64,000 bases of DNA, from NCBI GenBank assembly GCA_963811905.1, contig CAWETK010000009.1, positions 186,001-250,000 of the forward strand, read 5' to 3'. Of the stretch, positions 1 to 8,837 are shown piece by piece. The DNA comes from DATFVA01 sp963811905. Its GTDB lineage: Bacteria > Bacteroidota > Ignavibacteria > Ignavibacteriales > Ignavibacteriaceae. Each line of letters starts with the position of its first letter. Positions within the stretch are counted from its first letter, which is position 1. The translations under genes were made by a program, and so were the position numbers. Below the pieces are notes generated by a model. The model saw only the letters and a list, made by a program, of their open reading frames with translations, searched no databases and was not told where the DNA came from.

Positions 1-847
1 GCTGTTTCGCTTAGAAAGCTAATGAGTAAGATTGCTTTCCTATTCAGCAAACTCTCAGTTTTACCAATGTTCAGTGAATCTGGTTATAGTATTACGAAAG
101 CGATTCAGGCGAACCCGTCCCGTCGTAGTCGGGATCGCTTTACAGGCTTTATCAAGCGATTCAGGCGAATCGCTTTACAAGCTCCCGCCTATCGCTGCCG
201 CCAGCATAAGCCGATAGCAAACGTGTAAAGCGAAACGCTGTTTCGCTTAGAAAGCTAATGAGTAAGATTGCTTTCCTATTCAGCAAACTCGCAGTTTTAC
301 CAATGTTCAGTGAATCTGGTTATAGTATTACGAAAGCGATTCAGGCGAACCCGTCCCGTCGTAGTCGGGATCGCTTTACAGGCTTTATCAAGCGATTCAG
401 GCGAATCGCTTTACAAGCTCCCGCCTATCGCTGCCGCCAGCATAAGCCGATAGCAAACGTGTAAAGCGAAACGCTGTTTCGCTTTGAAAGCTAATGAGTA
501 AGATTGTTTTCCTATTTAGCAAACCCGCCGTTTTACCAATGTTCGGTGAATCTGGTTACAGTATTATGAAAGCGATTGAGGCGAACCCGTCCCGTCGTAG
601 TCGGGATCGCTTTACAGGCTTTATCAAGCGATTCAGGCGAATCGCTTTACAAGCTCCCGCCTATCGCTGCCGCCAGCATAAGCCGATAGCAAGCGTGTAA
701 AGCGAAACGCTGTTTCGCTTCGAAAGCTAATGAGTAAGATTGTTTTCCTATTTAGCAAACCCGCCGTTTTACCAATGTTCGGTGAATCTGGTTACAGTAT
801 TATGAAAGCGATTCAGGCGAACCCGACTACCGTCGAGGCAGGTCGCT
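1..847. repeat. Tandem array of 236-bp REP-containing units, left block
   Basis: Three and a half near-identical units with a 236-bp period. Each carries the palindrome core GCGAAACGCTGTTTCGC (full 24-bp copies at 225-248, 461-484 and 697-720; a partial copy at 1-12), followed about 100 bp later by further inverted repeats of the GCGATTCAGGCGAATCGC type. The last unit is cut by the transposase gene, whose stop codon lies inside the terminal CGCTTTAC motif at 842-851. The repeated open frames of 61-68 codons inside the units drift with the DNA repeat, lack convincing ribosome sites and are judged non-coding. The array behaves as non-coding REP/BIME-like DNA linked to the adjacent RAYT. Confidence 0.85.
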
Positions 848-1588
848 TTACAGTACCGGTATCAGATCATAATTAACATAATTGTAAGCCCATTGTTCGG
901 GGTAATCAACTAAGCCTGCCTTAACGGGATTATTTAAAACATAATTCACAATTCTTTTCAATTCATCAGAATTCCTTACTACATGATCATAGCTTTCGTG
1001 ATGCCAGAATTTTCCTGATCGGTTTAATACTTTATTGCATTCACCTGCAGTAAATTTTTTCATATCCTGTAGGATTTTGGTTACTCTGTAGGGTGATTCA
1101 GTAAAGTCACTTGTTTTATCAGGCGGCAACTCTGTATACAATTGGGCTGAGCAGCTTACTGGAGAGGCAGATCGTTCTGTTTCTAAAGAAACAGACTTTT
1201 CGTAAGGAATGAAAACCAGATGGACATGATTAGACATAATAGTGTATGATATTAAATCATATTCTTTGCCATCCCTGTAATGAAGAGACCCTTTGACTAT
1301 ATCGGCTAATTTATTGTCTTTTAACCATTGATGACCTGATATACACTTGTCCATATAATCATCGTATAATTTAAAATATTCAATTTGGAATTCCTGGTAT
1401 TTTTCTCTTCTAACTGTTGGATTATCATATCCGGCAATTGTTTCAATTCTTTTCTTTTTAATTTCTTTATAATTCTTTATTACCTCTGCAGGTAAAGTTT
1501 CAGTTAATCTGAAAGTAACAAAGAAAGAATAACCGGAAGGCTGAAAATGAGGCAGATTTCTCTCGTAATATCCCCTAAATGGATCCAT
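848..1588 (-). CDS. REP-associated tyrosine transposase (RAYT, Y1/HUH family)
   Basis: A 246-residue protein of the IS200/Y1 transposase superfamily. The segment SNHVHLVF is the metal-binding HUH motif of these single-strand DNA transposases/nickases. The C-terminal part has the family signature FWHHESYDHVVRNSDELKRI followed by a YVLNNPVKAGLV-like stretch. RAYTs recognise palindromic REP sequences. Here the gene lies inside an array of such palindromes, with seven full copies within 1.1 kb on either side, which strongly supports the call. Length and domain look complete. The stop codon falls within a REP-end motif, so the gene and its repeats form one physical element. The catalytic tyrosine is probably in the YRVTKILQDMKKF segment, but this was not proven by alignment. 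Confidence 0.9.
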   Translation of the reverse strand: MDPFRGYYERNLPHFQPSGYSFFVTFRLTETLPAEVIKNYKEIKKKRIETIAGYDNPTVRREKYQEFQIEYFKLYDDYMDKCISGHQWLKDNKLADIVKGSLHYRDGKEYDLISYTIMSNHVHLVFIPYEKSVSLETERSASPVSCSAQLYTELPPDKTSDFTESPYRVTKILQDMKKFTAGECNKVLNRSGKFWHHESYDHVVRNSDELKRIVNYVLNNPVKAGLVDYPEQWAYNYVNYDLIPVL

Positions 1589-1640
1589 TTAATAAATCTT
1601 TATTTTTTTACTTAAAAATTTATAAATATTTCTGAAACAT

Positions 1641-2480
1641 GTAAAGCGAAACGCTGTTTCGCTTAGAAGGATATTGCGTAAGATTGGTTCACTATTCAGC
1701 AAACCCGCCATTTTACCACTGGTCAGGGAATCTGGTTGCAGTATCACGAAAGCGATTCAGGCGAATCGCTTTACAGGTTCCCAACTCCCGCTATCGCCAG
1801 CCTAAGCCGAAAAAAGCAATGAATGTAGGGGCAAACGTGTAAAGCGAAACGCTGTTTCGCTTCGAAAGCTAATGAGTAAGATTGCTTTCCTATTCAGCAA
1901 ACTCTCAGTTTTACCAATGTTCGGTGAATCTGGTTATAGTATTACGAAAGCGATTGAGGCGAACCCGTCCCGTCGTAGTCGGGATCGCTTTACAGGCTTT
2001 ATCAAGCGATTCAGGCGAATCGCTTTACAAACTCCCGCCTATCGCTGCCGCCAGCATATAAGCCGATAGCAAACGTGTAAAGCGAAACGCTGTTTCGCTT
2101 CGAAAGCTAATGAGTAAGATTGTTTTCCTATTTAGCAAACCCGCCGTTTTACCAATGTTCGGTGAATCTGGTTAAAGTATTATGAAAGCGATTCAGGCGA
2201 ACCCGTCCCGTCGTAGTCGGGATCGCTTTACAAGCTCCCGCCTATCGCTGCCGCCAGCATAAGCCGATAGCAAGCGTGTAAAGCGAAACGCTGTTTCGCT
2301 TCGAAAGTTAATGAGTAAGATTGTTTTCCTATTTAGCAAACCCGCCGTTTTACCAATGTTCGGTGAATCTGGTTATAGTATTACGAAAGCGATTCAGGCG
2401 AACCCGTCCCGTCGTAGTCGGGATCGCTTTACAGGTTCCCAACTCTCACTGCTGCCAGCATAAGCGGAAAAGAGCAGCAT
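1641..2480. repeat. Tandem array of REP-containing units, right block
   Basis: Continuation of the array beyond the transposase gene. Full 24-bp palindromes occur at 1641-1664, 1839-1862, 2077-2100 and 2278-2301. The units are more diverged in length than in the left block (198, 238 and 201 bp between palindromes), and some lack the internal TTATCAAGCGATTCAGG part, as expected from unequal recombination or stepwise deletion. The array ends about 125 bp before the start of the next gene. No gene is supported in it. Confidence 0.85.
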
Positions 2481-2604
2481 TAATCCCTTTTCCCCTGCTT
2501 AATGCACTATAAAATAATTAAGTGGAATAGTGAAGATTCAATGCCGGAATATTTGTAAATTAATGCAATATAAATATCCACAACTTCCAATCTGGAGAAG
2601 TAAT

Positions 2605-4611
2605 ATGAGTAACATTTCTACGGGAAAAAGACTGAACAATGCAGCCATCCTTTTTTTATTACCGGTTCTGATTGTTCTTTTTTCTTCCGGCCTGATTTTC
2701 TCTCAGGCAAACGGACAGCATCAGGGGCAGAAACACGATCCTACATTACATCATGAAGTTCAGGATGATGAGTACGTCCCTGTTTCAAGGGATGATATGG
2801 GAAGGTCGCCTGCGTATCGTTATACAACGGCAGAGATTACTACTGTACAGGTTAACGTTGACGCAAACGGACTGAACATAACAGGTGATGCAGCAAATGA
2901 ACCTTCAATAGCAGTCGATCCGAATGACCATAACAAGATGACAATAGGATGGAGGCAGTTCAATACTGTAACGAATAACTTCCGGCAGGCGGGACATGCT
3001 TATACGACTGACAACGGGCAAACCTGGACATTCCCCGGCGTTCTGGAACCCGGTGTTTTCCGCTCTGATCCTGTACTGGATTACGACAGGGAGGGAAATT
3101 TTTATTACAACAGTTTAACAAATGATCCCGACTATTACTGCAAGGTATTTAAGTCAAGCGACGGCGGTCAGTCGTGGGGTGCAGGCGTAGACGCGCACGG
3201 CGGCGACAAGCAATGGATGACCATAGACAAAACCGACGGTCCCGGCTCCGGTCACATTTATGCTTTCTGGACGAGCTTCTTCAGCACCTGTTATCCTGAT
3301 TTCTTTACACGCTCAACAGACGGCGGCGCAAGTTTCGGAAACTGCACAACTGTTCCCGATGACCCATCCTGGGGAACGATTATGGTAGATGCCGGCGGCA
3401 ACCTTTACATCGGTGCATCAGGTTCGTTCGATTTTGTTGTTGCGAAATCTTCAAACGCACAGATAGCCGGACAGACGGTTACCTGGGATATGGCTACCAC
3501 CGTGAGCCTCGGCGGTTATATTACATACGGTATCAATCCTAATCCCGACGGATTGGGAGGACAGACTTCCATCGCAATAGACACTTCCGGCGGTCCTACA
3601 AACGGCAACATATACCTGCTGTGTTCTGTAGTGCCTTCAGGAAGCGATCCGCTTGACGTAAGGTTTGCGCGAAGCACCAACGGAGGTTCTTCATTCAGTT
3701 CATCTGTAAGAGTAAATGACGATCCCGGCACAAATGCATATCAATGGTTCGGCACTATGTCCGTTGCCCCGACAGGGCGCATAGACGTGGTATGGCTGGA
3801 TACAAGGGATCATCCGGGAACCAACATCTCGGCTTTATATTATACAAATTCAACCGATGCCGGCGTTACCTGGGCCCAGAATGAAAGACTTTCCGATTAT
3901 TTTGATCCTCATTTAGGCTGGCCGAACCAGAATAAGATGGGAGATTACTTCCATATGGTTTCAGACAGCAACGGCGCGAGGCTTGCATGGGCAGCGACGT
4001 TCAACGGCGAAGAGGATGTTTACTACAGCTATATAGCGGTAGAACCCATTCCGGTAGAATTCGTTTCTTTTTCTTCTGCTGTTAAAGGAAATACGGTTAA
4101 CCTTTCATGGTCTACTGCTACAGAAACAAATAACCGCGGTTTTGAAGTAGAAAGAAGCACTGATAAAGCTGAATGGAGCAGAGTAGGTTTTGTAGGAGGA
4201 AGAGGAACAACAACTGAGCCTCAGCACTATTCCTATACAGATAACCTGCCGGGAGCTTCGCTGGTTACGTATTATTATAGACTGAAGCAGGTCGACTTTA
4301 ACGGTGAGTATAAATATTCAGGTACTGTGGAAGCTGAATTCGGTCCTTCAGCATTTACACTTTCGCAGAATTACCCCAACCCATTTAACCCGACTACATC
4401 TATAAGCTACCAGCTTCCTGTAAACAGCTTTGTATCGCTGAAAGTTTATGACGTACTTGGCAATGAAGTTACAACACTGGTAAATGAACAGAAAGCTGCC
4501 GGAGAGTACAGTGCAGTCTTTAACGCCACTTCACTTGGAAGCGGCGTATATTTCTATGTACTTAAAGCAGGCAATTTTTTACAGAGCAGGAAGATGGTCC
4601 TGATGAAATAA
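2605..4611 (+). CDS. Secreted BNR/sialidase-like propeller protein with T9SS sorting domain
   Basis: The ATG at 2605 is chosen over the in-frame ATG at 2530: GGAGAAG lies just upstream and the protein then begins with a good signal peptide (hydrophobic stretch LFLLPVLIVLFSSG, then FSQA). The body repeats BNR/Asp-box motifs (TDNGQTWTF, SSDGGQSWG, STDGGASFG, STNGGSSFS, STDAGVTW), typical of sialidase-fold beta-propellers. A fibronectin/immunoglobulin-like spacer follows, and the last ~75 residues are a type IX sorting domain (NYPNPFNPTTSISYQLP through SRKMVLMK). The protein is therefore exported and probably surface-attached or released. No sialidase catalytic set was identified, so enzymatic activity is not claimed. 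It is 12 bp from the next gene and shares a nearly identical C-terminal ~190 residues with it. Confidence 0.85.
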   Translation: MSNISTGKRLNNAAILFLLPVLIVLFSSGLIFSQANGQHQGQKHDPTLHHEVQDDEYVPVSRDDMGRSPAYRYTTAEITTVQVNVDANGLNITGDAANEPSIAVDPNDHNKMTIGWRQFNTVTNNFRQAGHAYTTDNGQTWTFPGVLEPGVFRSDPVLDYDREGNFYYNSLTNDPDYYCKVFKSSDGGQSWGAGVDAHGGDKQWMTIDKTDGPGSGHIYAFWTSFFSTCYPDFFTRSTDGGASFGNCTTVPDDPSWGTIMVDAGGNLYIGASGSFDFVVAKSSNAQIAGQTVTWDMATTVSLGGYITYGINPNPDGLGGQTSIAIDTSGGPTNGNIYLLCSVVPSGSDPLDVRFARSTNGGSSFSSSVRVNDDPGTNAYQWFGTMSVAPTGRIDVVWLDTRDHPGTNISALYYTNSTDAGVTWAQNERLSDYFDPHLGWPNQNKMGDYFHMVSDSNGARLAWAATFNGEEDVYYSYIAVEPIPVEFVSFSSAVKGNTVNLSWSTATETNNRGFEVERSTDKAEWSRVGFVGGRGTTTEPQHYSYTDNLPGASLVTYYYRLKQVDFNGEYKYSGTVEAEFGPSAFTLSQNYPNPFNPTTSISYQLPVNSFVSLKVYDVLGNEVTTLVNEQKAAGEYSAVFNATSLGSGVYFYVLKAGNFLQSRKMVLMK

Positions 4612-4623
4612 TTTGGGGGGTTT

Positions 4624-6366
4624 ATGATGTTGAAACTATCAGCATTCACTTTTATAGTGAATAGCTTTTTTGTTTTTGCCCAGAATCCCGGAGATGCCTT
4701 AAATCCAATGACAGCTCCGGGAGCTTCCGGGATCCGAAATTATAATCATATACTTTTCTGGGATAACCCGGACAGCGTTGTTTTCAACATGGTGTATTTC
4801 AGTGATGATTCACTAAAAATTGCATCATTAGACAGTAGTGCAATTATCTATGATGGTTATCCATCAACTGTCTTTGATTCAGTTGGGCTTAATATTTTCG
4901 GATCGCTGCAAACTTGCGGAAAATATTACTGGAGAGTAGTTGAGTATCATGGGGAGGGCACATCGAATGGAGAAACATGGTGGTTTTCTGCAGGCGACTG
5001 TGTAACTGGTTTCTTTGATGATTTCGAAAACGGACTTAGCAATTGGACTATTACGACGGAGTCCGGCTGTCCCTGGGATGCTATTCCAATTGCCTCACGT
5101 TCCTATATGCTGCCTAACCCGGCCTTTGGAAATGCATTTGCCTCAGATGCTGATCTATGCGGATCCAGCGGCGGAGGATCATCGGGCACAGCAACAGTGA
5201 TGATTTCAAATCCGCCTAATCAAGCAATAGGGGGAACAATAGAATGGGATAACGATTGGTTTCCAATTAATACAGAAGATTCGGCTTTTGTTGATGTAAG
5301 TTATGATTATGGGTCCTCCTGGATTAATATCGCAACATTTAATTCAACGGAAGTCAGAAATACTCACGAGAGTTATTTTGTCCCTAATTTATATACAGGA
5401 CAGTCTTACCCTGTCCGCTTTAAAACTGTTCAGCCCGGATGGGACTGGTGGTGGGCAGTAGATAATGTGATGCTTACCTGGTTGGAAGTACTAACTCCTC
5501 CTTTGCCGCCATCCTTACTTAAAGCAAAAGCGGGTACTGAAGAACAAAAAGTTACACTTAACTGGAACAACGGCTCAAGTCCCGATCCGGTAAACGGATA
5601 TAGAATACAAAGAAAGACCGGCCTGCCGACTGATCAATCTATTTACGAAACAATTGCCGAACCAGGTGTTAATGATTTTACGTACAATGACCTGAATGTA
5701 AATTTAAATGAAATTTATACTTACAGGATAGCTACCATATCAGGTCCCCCCGGATCAATAAGCGACTGGGGAAATGAAGCCACTGCTTATGTTCCTGCTG
5801 CTACACCAGTCGAACTTATCAGCTTTACTGCATCGGTTTCAAAAAATGGTGCAGTCTTAAACTGGTCTACTGCTACAGAAACAAATAACCGCGGCTTTGA
5901 AATAGAGAGAAGTACGGATAAAGCTGAATGGAGCAGGGTTGGTTTTGTAGGAGGCAGAGGAACAACAACTGAACCTCAGCACTATTCCTATACTGATAAC
6001 CTGCCGGGAGCATCATTAGTTACGTATTATTACAGACTGAAGCAGGTGGATTTTAACGGTGCATATAAATATTCAAGTACTGTGGAAGCTGAATTCGGTC
6101 CTTCTGAATTTACACTTTCACAGAATTATCCCAATCCGTTTAATCCGACCACATCTATCAGCTACCAGCTTCCGGTAAATAGTTTTGTATCATTAAAAGT
6201 TTACGACGTACTTGGAAATGAAGTTTCCACACTTGTTAATGAACAGAAGGCTGCCGGAGAGTACAGTGCAGTATTCAATGCTTCAGCACTTGGAAGCGGC
6301 GTATATTTCTACGTACTTAAAGCAGGCAATTTTTTACAGAGCAGAAAGATGATGCTCGTAAAGTAA
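4624..6366 (+). CDS. Secreted fibronectin type III-like protein with T9SS sorting domain
   Basis: A 580-residue exported protein: signal peptide (MLKLSAFTFIVNSFFVFAQ), a beta-rich N-terminal half with a concanavalin/MAM-like look (GFFDDFENGLSNWTI and the WDWWWAVDNVML stretch), a fibronectin type III-like module near residues 290-390, the same spacer module as the upstream protein (ATETNNRGFEIERSTDKAEW), and a T9SS type A sorting tail ending SRKMMLVK. It lies 12 bp downstream of its partner, so the two are probably co-transcribed. Function is unknown; an adhesin or a carbohydrate- or protein-binding surface protein is plausible. The tail is so similar to the upstream gene's, also at DNA level, that recent duplication or gene conversion is likely. 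Confidence 0.8.
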   Translation: MMLKLSAFTFIVNSFFVFAQNPGDALNPMTAPGASGIRNYNHILFWDNPDSVVFNMVYFSDDSLKIASLDSSAIIYDGYPSTVFDSVGLNIFGSLQTCGKYYWRVVEYHGEGTSNGETWWFSAGDCVTGFFDDFENGLSNWTITTESGCPWDAIPIASRSYMLPNPAFGNAFASDADLCGSSGGGSSGTATVMISNPPNQAIGGTIEWDNDWFPINTEDSAFVDVSYDYGSSWINIATFNSTEVRNTHESYFVPNLYTGQSYPVRFKTVQPGWDWWWAVDNVMLTWLEVLTPPLPPSLLKAKAGTEEQKVTLNWNNGSSPDPVNGYRIQRKTGLPTDQSIYETIAEPGVNDFTYNDLNVNLNEIYTYRIATISGPPGSISDWGNEATAYVPAATPVELISFTASVSKNGAVLNWSTATETNNRGFEIERSTDKAEWSRVGFVGGRGTTTEPQHYSYTDNLPGASLVTYYYRLKQVDFNGAYKYSSTVEAEFGPSEFTLSQNYPNPFNPTTSISYQLPVNSFVSLKVYDVLGNEVSTLVNEQKAAGEYSAVFNASALGSGVYFYVLKAGNFLQSRKMMLVK

Positions 6367-6710
6367 AAACTTAAAGAATTGAGCGGATTGAGCGAATTAA
6401 TATCAATCAATCCGCTTAATTCGTTAATCCGCTAATTAATCTGTTAAGTCCGCTCAATTCGTCAATTCGTCAATTAGTTCAGGTTCAAGTTTAAGTTCAA
6501 GCCTGCCTCCTGACTCAGCGGCTTATAAAACGGCAGGCAGGTTCAAGTTCAAGTTTTCAAATGATCATTGAATGACCTGTGCTCCACAGCACCCGTTGAT
6601 TCCCCTATTATCCTTAGATTTTGTCTCCTCCAAAAGTTAAATCCTGTTCCTGCTATTATGAATAAGCTCTAAATAATTATTTATTCAACGATTAAGAAAG
6701 GAATAATAAA
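6367..6710. repeat. Gene-free gap with dispersed CGGATTGAGCGAATTAA-type repeat
   Basis: 344 bp without a supported gene. The stretch 6377-6480 is built of short, partly inverted copies of GCGGATTGAGCGAATTAA and its complement (TCAATCCGCTTAATTCG), a motif family that recurs at about 11805, 22373, 25755 and 27185. The inverted copies right after the stop codon at 6366 could fold into a hairpin and stop transcription, but no clear T-run follows. A second low-complexity stretch (TTCAAGTTTAAGTTCAAGCC) lies at about 6480-6560. Confidence 0.6.
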
Positions 6711-7250
6711 ATGAACAGGAAATATTTTCTATTTCTTTTTGTTCCTCTCCTAGTGCTTCTTACCTCCTGCCAGAATAACAATCAGCAGAATAATAAATCC
6801 AGGGAAGAAGCCTTTATCAAAGTGAACGAAATGCTGGACAGCGGCAATATTGATTCACTCGGTAATTATATTAAGGAAGATGCAGTCGACCACCAGGCTC
6901 AGGCTATGGGAGCAACTCAGCAGGGACTTGCCGGCATTAAAGAATTATTCACTAAGCTGCACCAGGTATTCCCGGATATGCATACCACTGTTCATTCAAT
7001 GGCATTCTCGGGTGATACTATGTTTGCTATGGTATCTTCAACCGGTACAACCGCTCAGCCTTTTATGGGTGCGCCTGCCGGGCAAAAACAGACAGTGAAT
7101 AATGTTGATGTTATCAGATGGGACGGCGACAAAATGGCAGAACATTGGGGTTATACTGATATAACGGATATGATGATGATGCAGCAGCAGCAGGATACTA
7201 CGAGGAATAATATGATGGGCAAGGACAGCACCGGGAATATGATGAAGTAA
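6711..7250 (+). CDS. SnoaL-like (ester cyclase family) lipoprotein
   Basis: A 179-residue protein with a lipoprotein signal (hydrophobic run, then LLTSC with the lipidated cysteine at position 20). The mature part looks like a SnoaL-like polyketide cyclase fold: a helical N-terminus (SREEAFIKVNEMLDSGN), then VDHQ, GLAGIKELFTKLHQVFPDMH, a beta strand with SGDTMFAMVSSTGT, and the closing NNVDVIRWDGDKMAEHWGY. Proteins of this family are often annotated ester cyclase, but substrates are rarely known. The C-terminus is a Met/Gln-rich low-complexity tail (MMMMQQQQDTTRNNMM). It appears monocistronic, preceded by a ~340-bp gap and followed directly by the microsatellite. Confidence 0.75.
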   Translation: MNRKYFLFLFVPLLVLLTSCQNNNQQNNKSREEAFIKVNEMLDSGNIDSLGNYIKEDAVDHQAQAMGATQQGLAGIKELFTKLHQVFPDMHTTVHSMAFSGDTMFAMVSSTGTTAQPFMGAPAGQKQTVNNVDVIRWDGDKMAEHWGYTDITDMMMMQQQQDTTRNNMMGKDSTGNMMK

Positions 7251-7735
7251 GAAGATGTGAAGATGAGAAGGTAGGAAGATGAGAAGATAGGAAGATGAGA
7301 AGATAGGAAGATGAGAAGATGGGAAGATGAGAAGATAAGAAGATGAGAAGATAGAGAAGATGAGAAGATGAGAAGATGAGAAGATAGGAAGATAAGAAGG
7401 TAAGAAGATGAGAAGGTAAGAAGGTGAGAAGATAAGAAGGTAGGAAGGTAAGAAGATAGGAAGATGAGAAGGTGGGAAGATGAGAAGATAGGAAGATGAG
7501 AAGGTGGGAAGATGAGAAGGTAAGAAGATAAGAAGATGAGAAGATGAGAAGATAAGAAGGTAGGAAGGTAAGAAGATAGGAAGATGAGAAGATAGGAAGA
7601 TGAGAAGATAGGAAGATAAGAAAGAAGATAAGAGGCTAAGAAGGTAAGAAGGTAAGGAGGTAGAAGATTAGAAGATAAGAAGGTAAGAAGATGAGAAGGT
7701 AGGAAAATAGGAAGGAAAAAGTAGGCAGTAGACAG
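7250..7735. repeat. Cytosine-poor GAAGAT/GAGAAG degenerate microsatellite
   Basis: About 480 bp built from 10-mers such as AGAAGATGAG, AGAAGATAGG and AGAAGGTAAG. The plus strand is almost devoid of C (one clear exception in GAGGCTAAG near 7633) and is dominated by A and G with regularly spaced T. It starts at the stop codon of the preceding lipoprotein gene and fades out into unique sequence near 7735. No credible reading frame or RNA gene is present. Confidence 0.9.
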
Positions 7736-8110
7736 AAATAAGTAATGATCATGATTTTGGATTTCTCACCCCGGCATAAAAGCTATAGCTAAGTTTGCCG
7801 GGGTTCGAAATGACAATGTTTAGAAAACAGCAGGCAGGGTTAGAAGCGAGTTAAAGTGCAAGTCCAATTTCAGGCCTGTCTCTTATATTTAATGTCGTAT
7901 TTAATGGCAAATGGATTCAAGTTGTGATTCAACGTAACCTTCCCGGAACCTTTCAGGATATTTCACATCAAAATAGATAAGTTTCTGAAAAATTAGTCCA
8001 TTTTTTGATGCAGTCCCGATTTTATATCATGACTGTAAAACCAGTATTGTTTAATGTTAAACTAAGTTTCTAACTTGTTCTATCTTAAAAACTTATCAGG
8101 AGAATATCCT
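7736..8110. other. Gene-free gap upstream of the thioredoxin-ApbE operon
   Basis: About 375 bp. It holds one strong inverted repeat (CCCCGGCA at 7771-7778 and TGCCGGGG at 7796-7803), followed by TTCGAAATGACAATG, a string also seen at the edge of the MITE-like elements at about 12260 and 40530. The operon promoter should lie in the AT-rich part 7990-8090, but no motif could be assigned with confidence. Confidence 0.5.
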
Positions 8111-8617
8111 ATGAGAATTACTGTGATGTTTCTCCTTATCCTGAGTGCTGCTGTATTTGTAAGCAGCGGACTCTCTCAGGAAAAAGAAGATTCACCTGCA
8201 CCCGATTTCCAGGGGAAGACAGTCGAGGGAAAAGACATAAAGTTATCCGACTTCAAAGGCAAAGTGGTACTGCTCGATTTCTGGGCAAGCTGGTGTCCGC
8301 CCTGCCGCGAAGAGATGCCCCAGTTAATTAAATTCTACAGATCGCATAATAACCCCGATTTCAAATTAATAGCTGTCAATATTGATGACAATGCCGGCAA
8401 TATGCTGAAATTTCTTGATAAGCTGTTTCCGCAGCCGCAGTTTCCAGTGGTAGAGGACCATGATCAGAAGATACCGCCGCTGTTTAATATTGAAGCAATG
8501 CCGACCACGATTTTTATAGATAAAAAAGGAAATATCCGTTACCGGCATGATGGCTTCGAGGATTCATACGTGACCGATTTTAATTCTGAATTAACCCAAT
8601 TATTAAAAGAGAATTAA
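8111..8617 (+). CDS. TlpA-like periplasmic thioredoxin
   Basis: The ATG at 8111 is preferred over 8075 because AGGAG sits 8-12 bases upstream and the protein then starts with a signal sequence (MRITVMFLLILSAAVFVSSG). The mature protein has the AhpC/TSA-TlpA layout: APDFQGKTVEGKDIKLSDFKG, the redox motif WASWCPPCREEMP, and the cis-proline region AMPTTIFIDKKG. It is expected to reduce or isomerise disulfides in the periplasm. It is the first gene of a tightly packed six-gene operon; the DUF4266 gene starts 1 base after its stop. A role in keeping operon partners or their cysteines reduced is inferred from position only. Confidence 0.88.
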   Translation: MRITVMFLLILSAAVFVSSGLSQEKEDSPAPDFQGKTVEGKDIKLSDFKGKVVLLDFWASWCPPCREEMPQLIKFYRSHNNPDFKLIAVNIDDNAGNMLKFLDKLFPQPQFPVVEDHDQKIPPLFNIEAMPTTIFIDKKGNIRYRHDGFEDSYVTDFNSELTQLLKEN

Positions 8618-8618
8618 A

Positions 8619-8837
8619 TTGAAGATAACAATCCGGATTCTTCTTCTGCTTTTGACCTCAATACTCCTTTACGGCTGTGCGACAGTTAAGCCATGGGAAA
8701 AGGAAGGCCTTTCAGATCCTATCATGATAATCGATGAAAATCCGATTAACCAGGGAATACAGGAACATTTCCTGGATTACAGAGAAGGTGTAGAAGGCGC
8801 CACAGGTGCAGAAAGCGGCGGCTGCGGGTGTGGCTAA
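8619..8837 (+). CDS. DUF4266 small lipoprotein
   Basis: A 72-residue protein starting at TTG, one base after the upstream stop codon, so it is probably translationally coupled. It has a lipoprotein signal (LLLLLTSILLYGC, lipidated Cys20) followed by the DUF4266 hallmark ATVKPWEKEGLSDPIM. It ends in the Gly/Cys tail GGCGCG characteristic of the family. DUF4266 genes commonly sit next to DUF3570 genes, as here. A seven-residue string EGVEGAT near the C-terminus resembles the ApbE flavinylation consensus (D-G-x-S/T-G-A-T); this is only suggestive. Molecular function is unknown. Confidence 0.82.
   Translation: MKITIRILLLLLTSILLYGCATVKPWEKEGLSDPIMIIDENPINQGIQEHFLDYREGVEGATGAESGGCGCG

Noticed and set aside
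1..2480. CRISPR array
   Set aside because: Units are 198-238 bp of repeated sequence with no short repeats separated by unique spacers, and there are no cas genes.
22..2512. A series of 61-68 codon open frames repeated along the left-end array
   Set aside because: They repeat with the DNA units and shift with the repeat, have no consistent ribosome sites and are interrupted or altered in diverged units. They are by-products of the repeat sequence.
7770..7815. tRNA-like T-loop (GGGGTTCGAAATGA)
   Set aside because: No acceptor, D- or anticodon stems could be built around it. The string is part of a dispersed repeat edge also found near 12260 and 40530.
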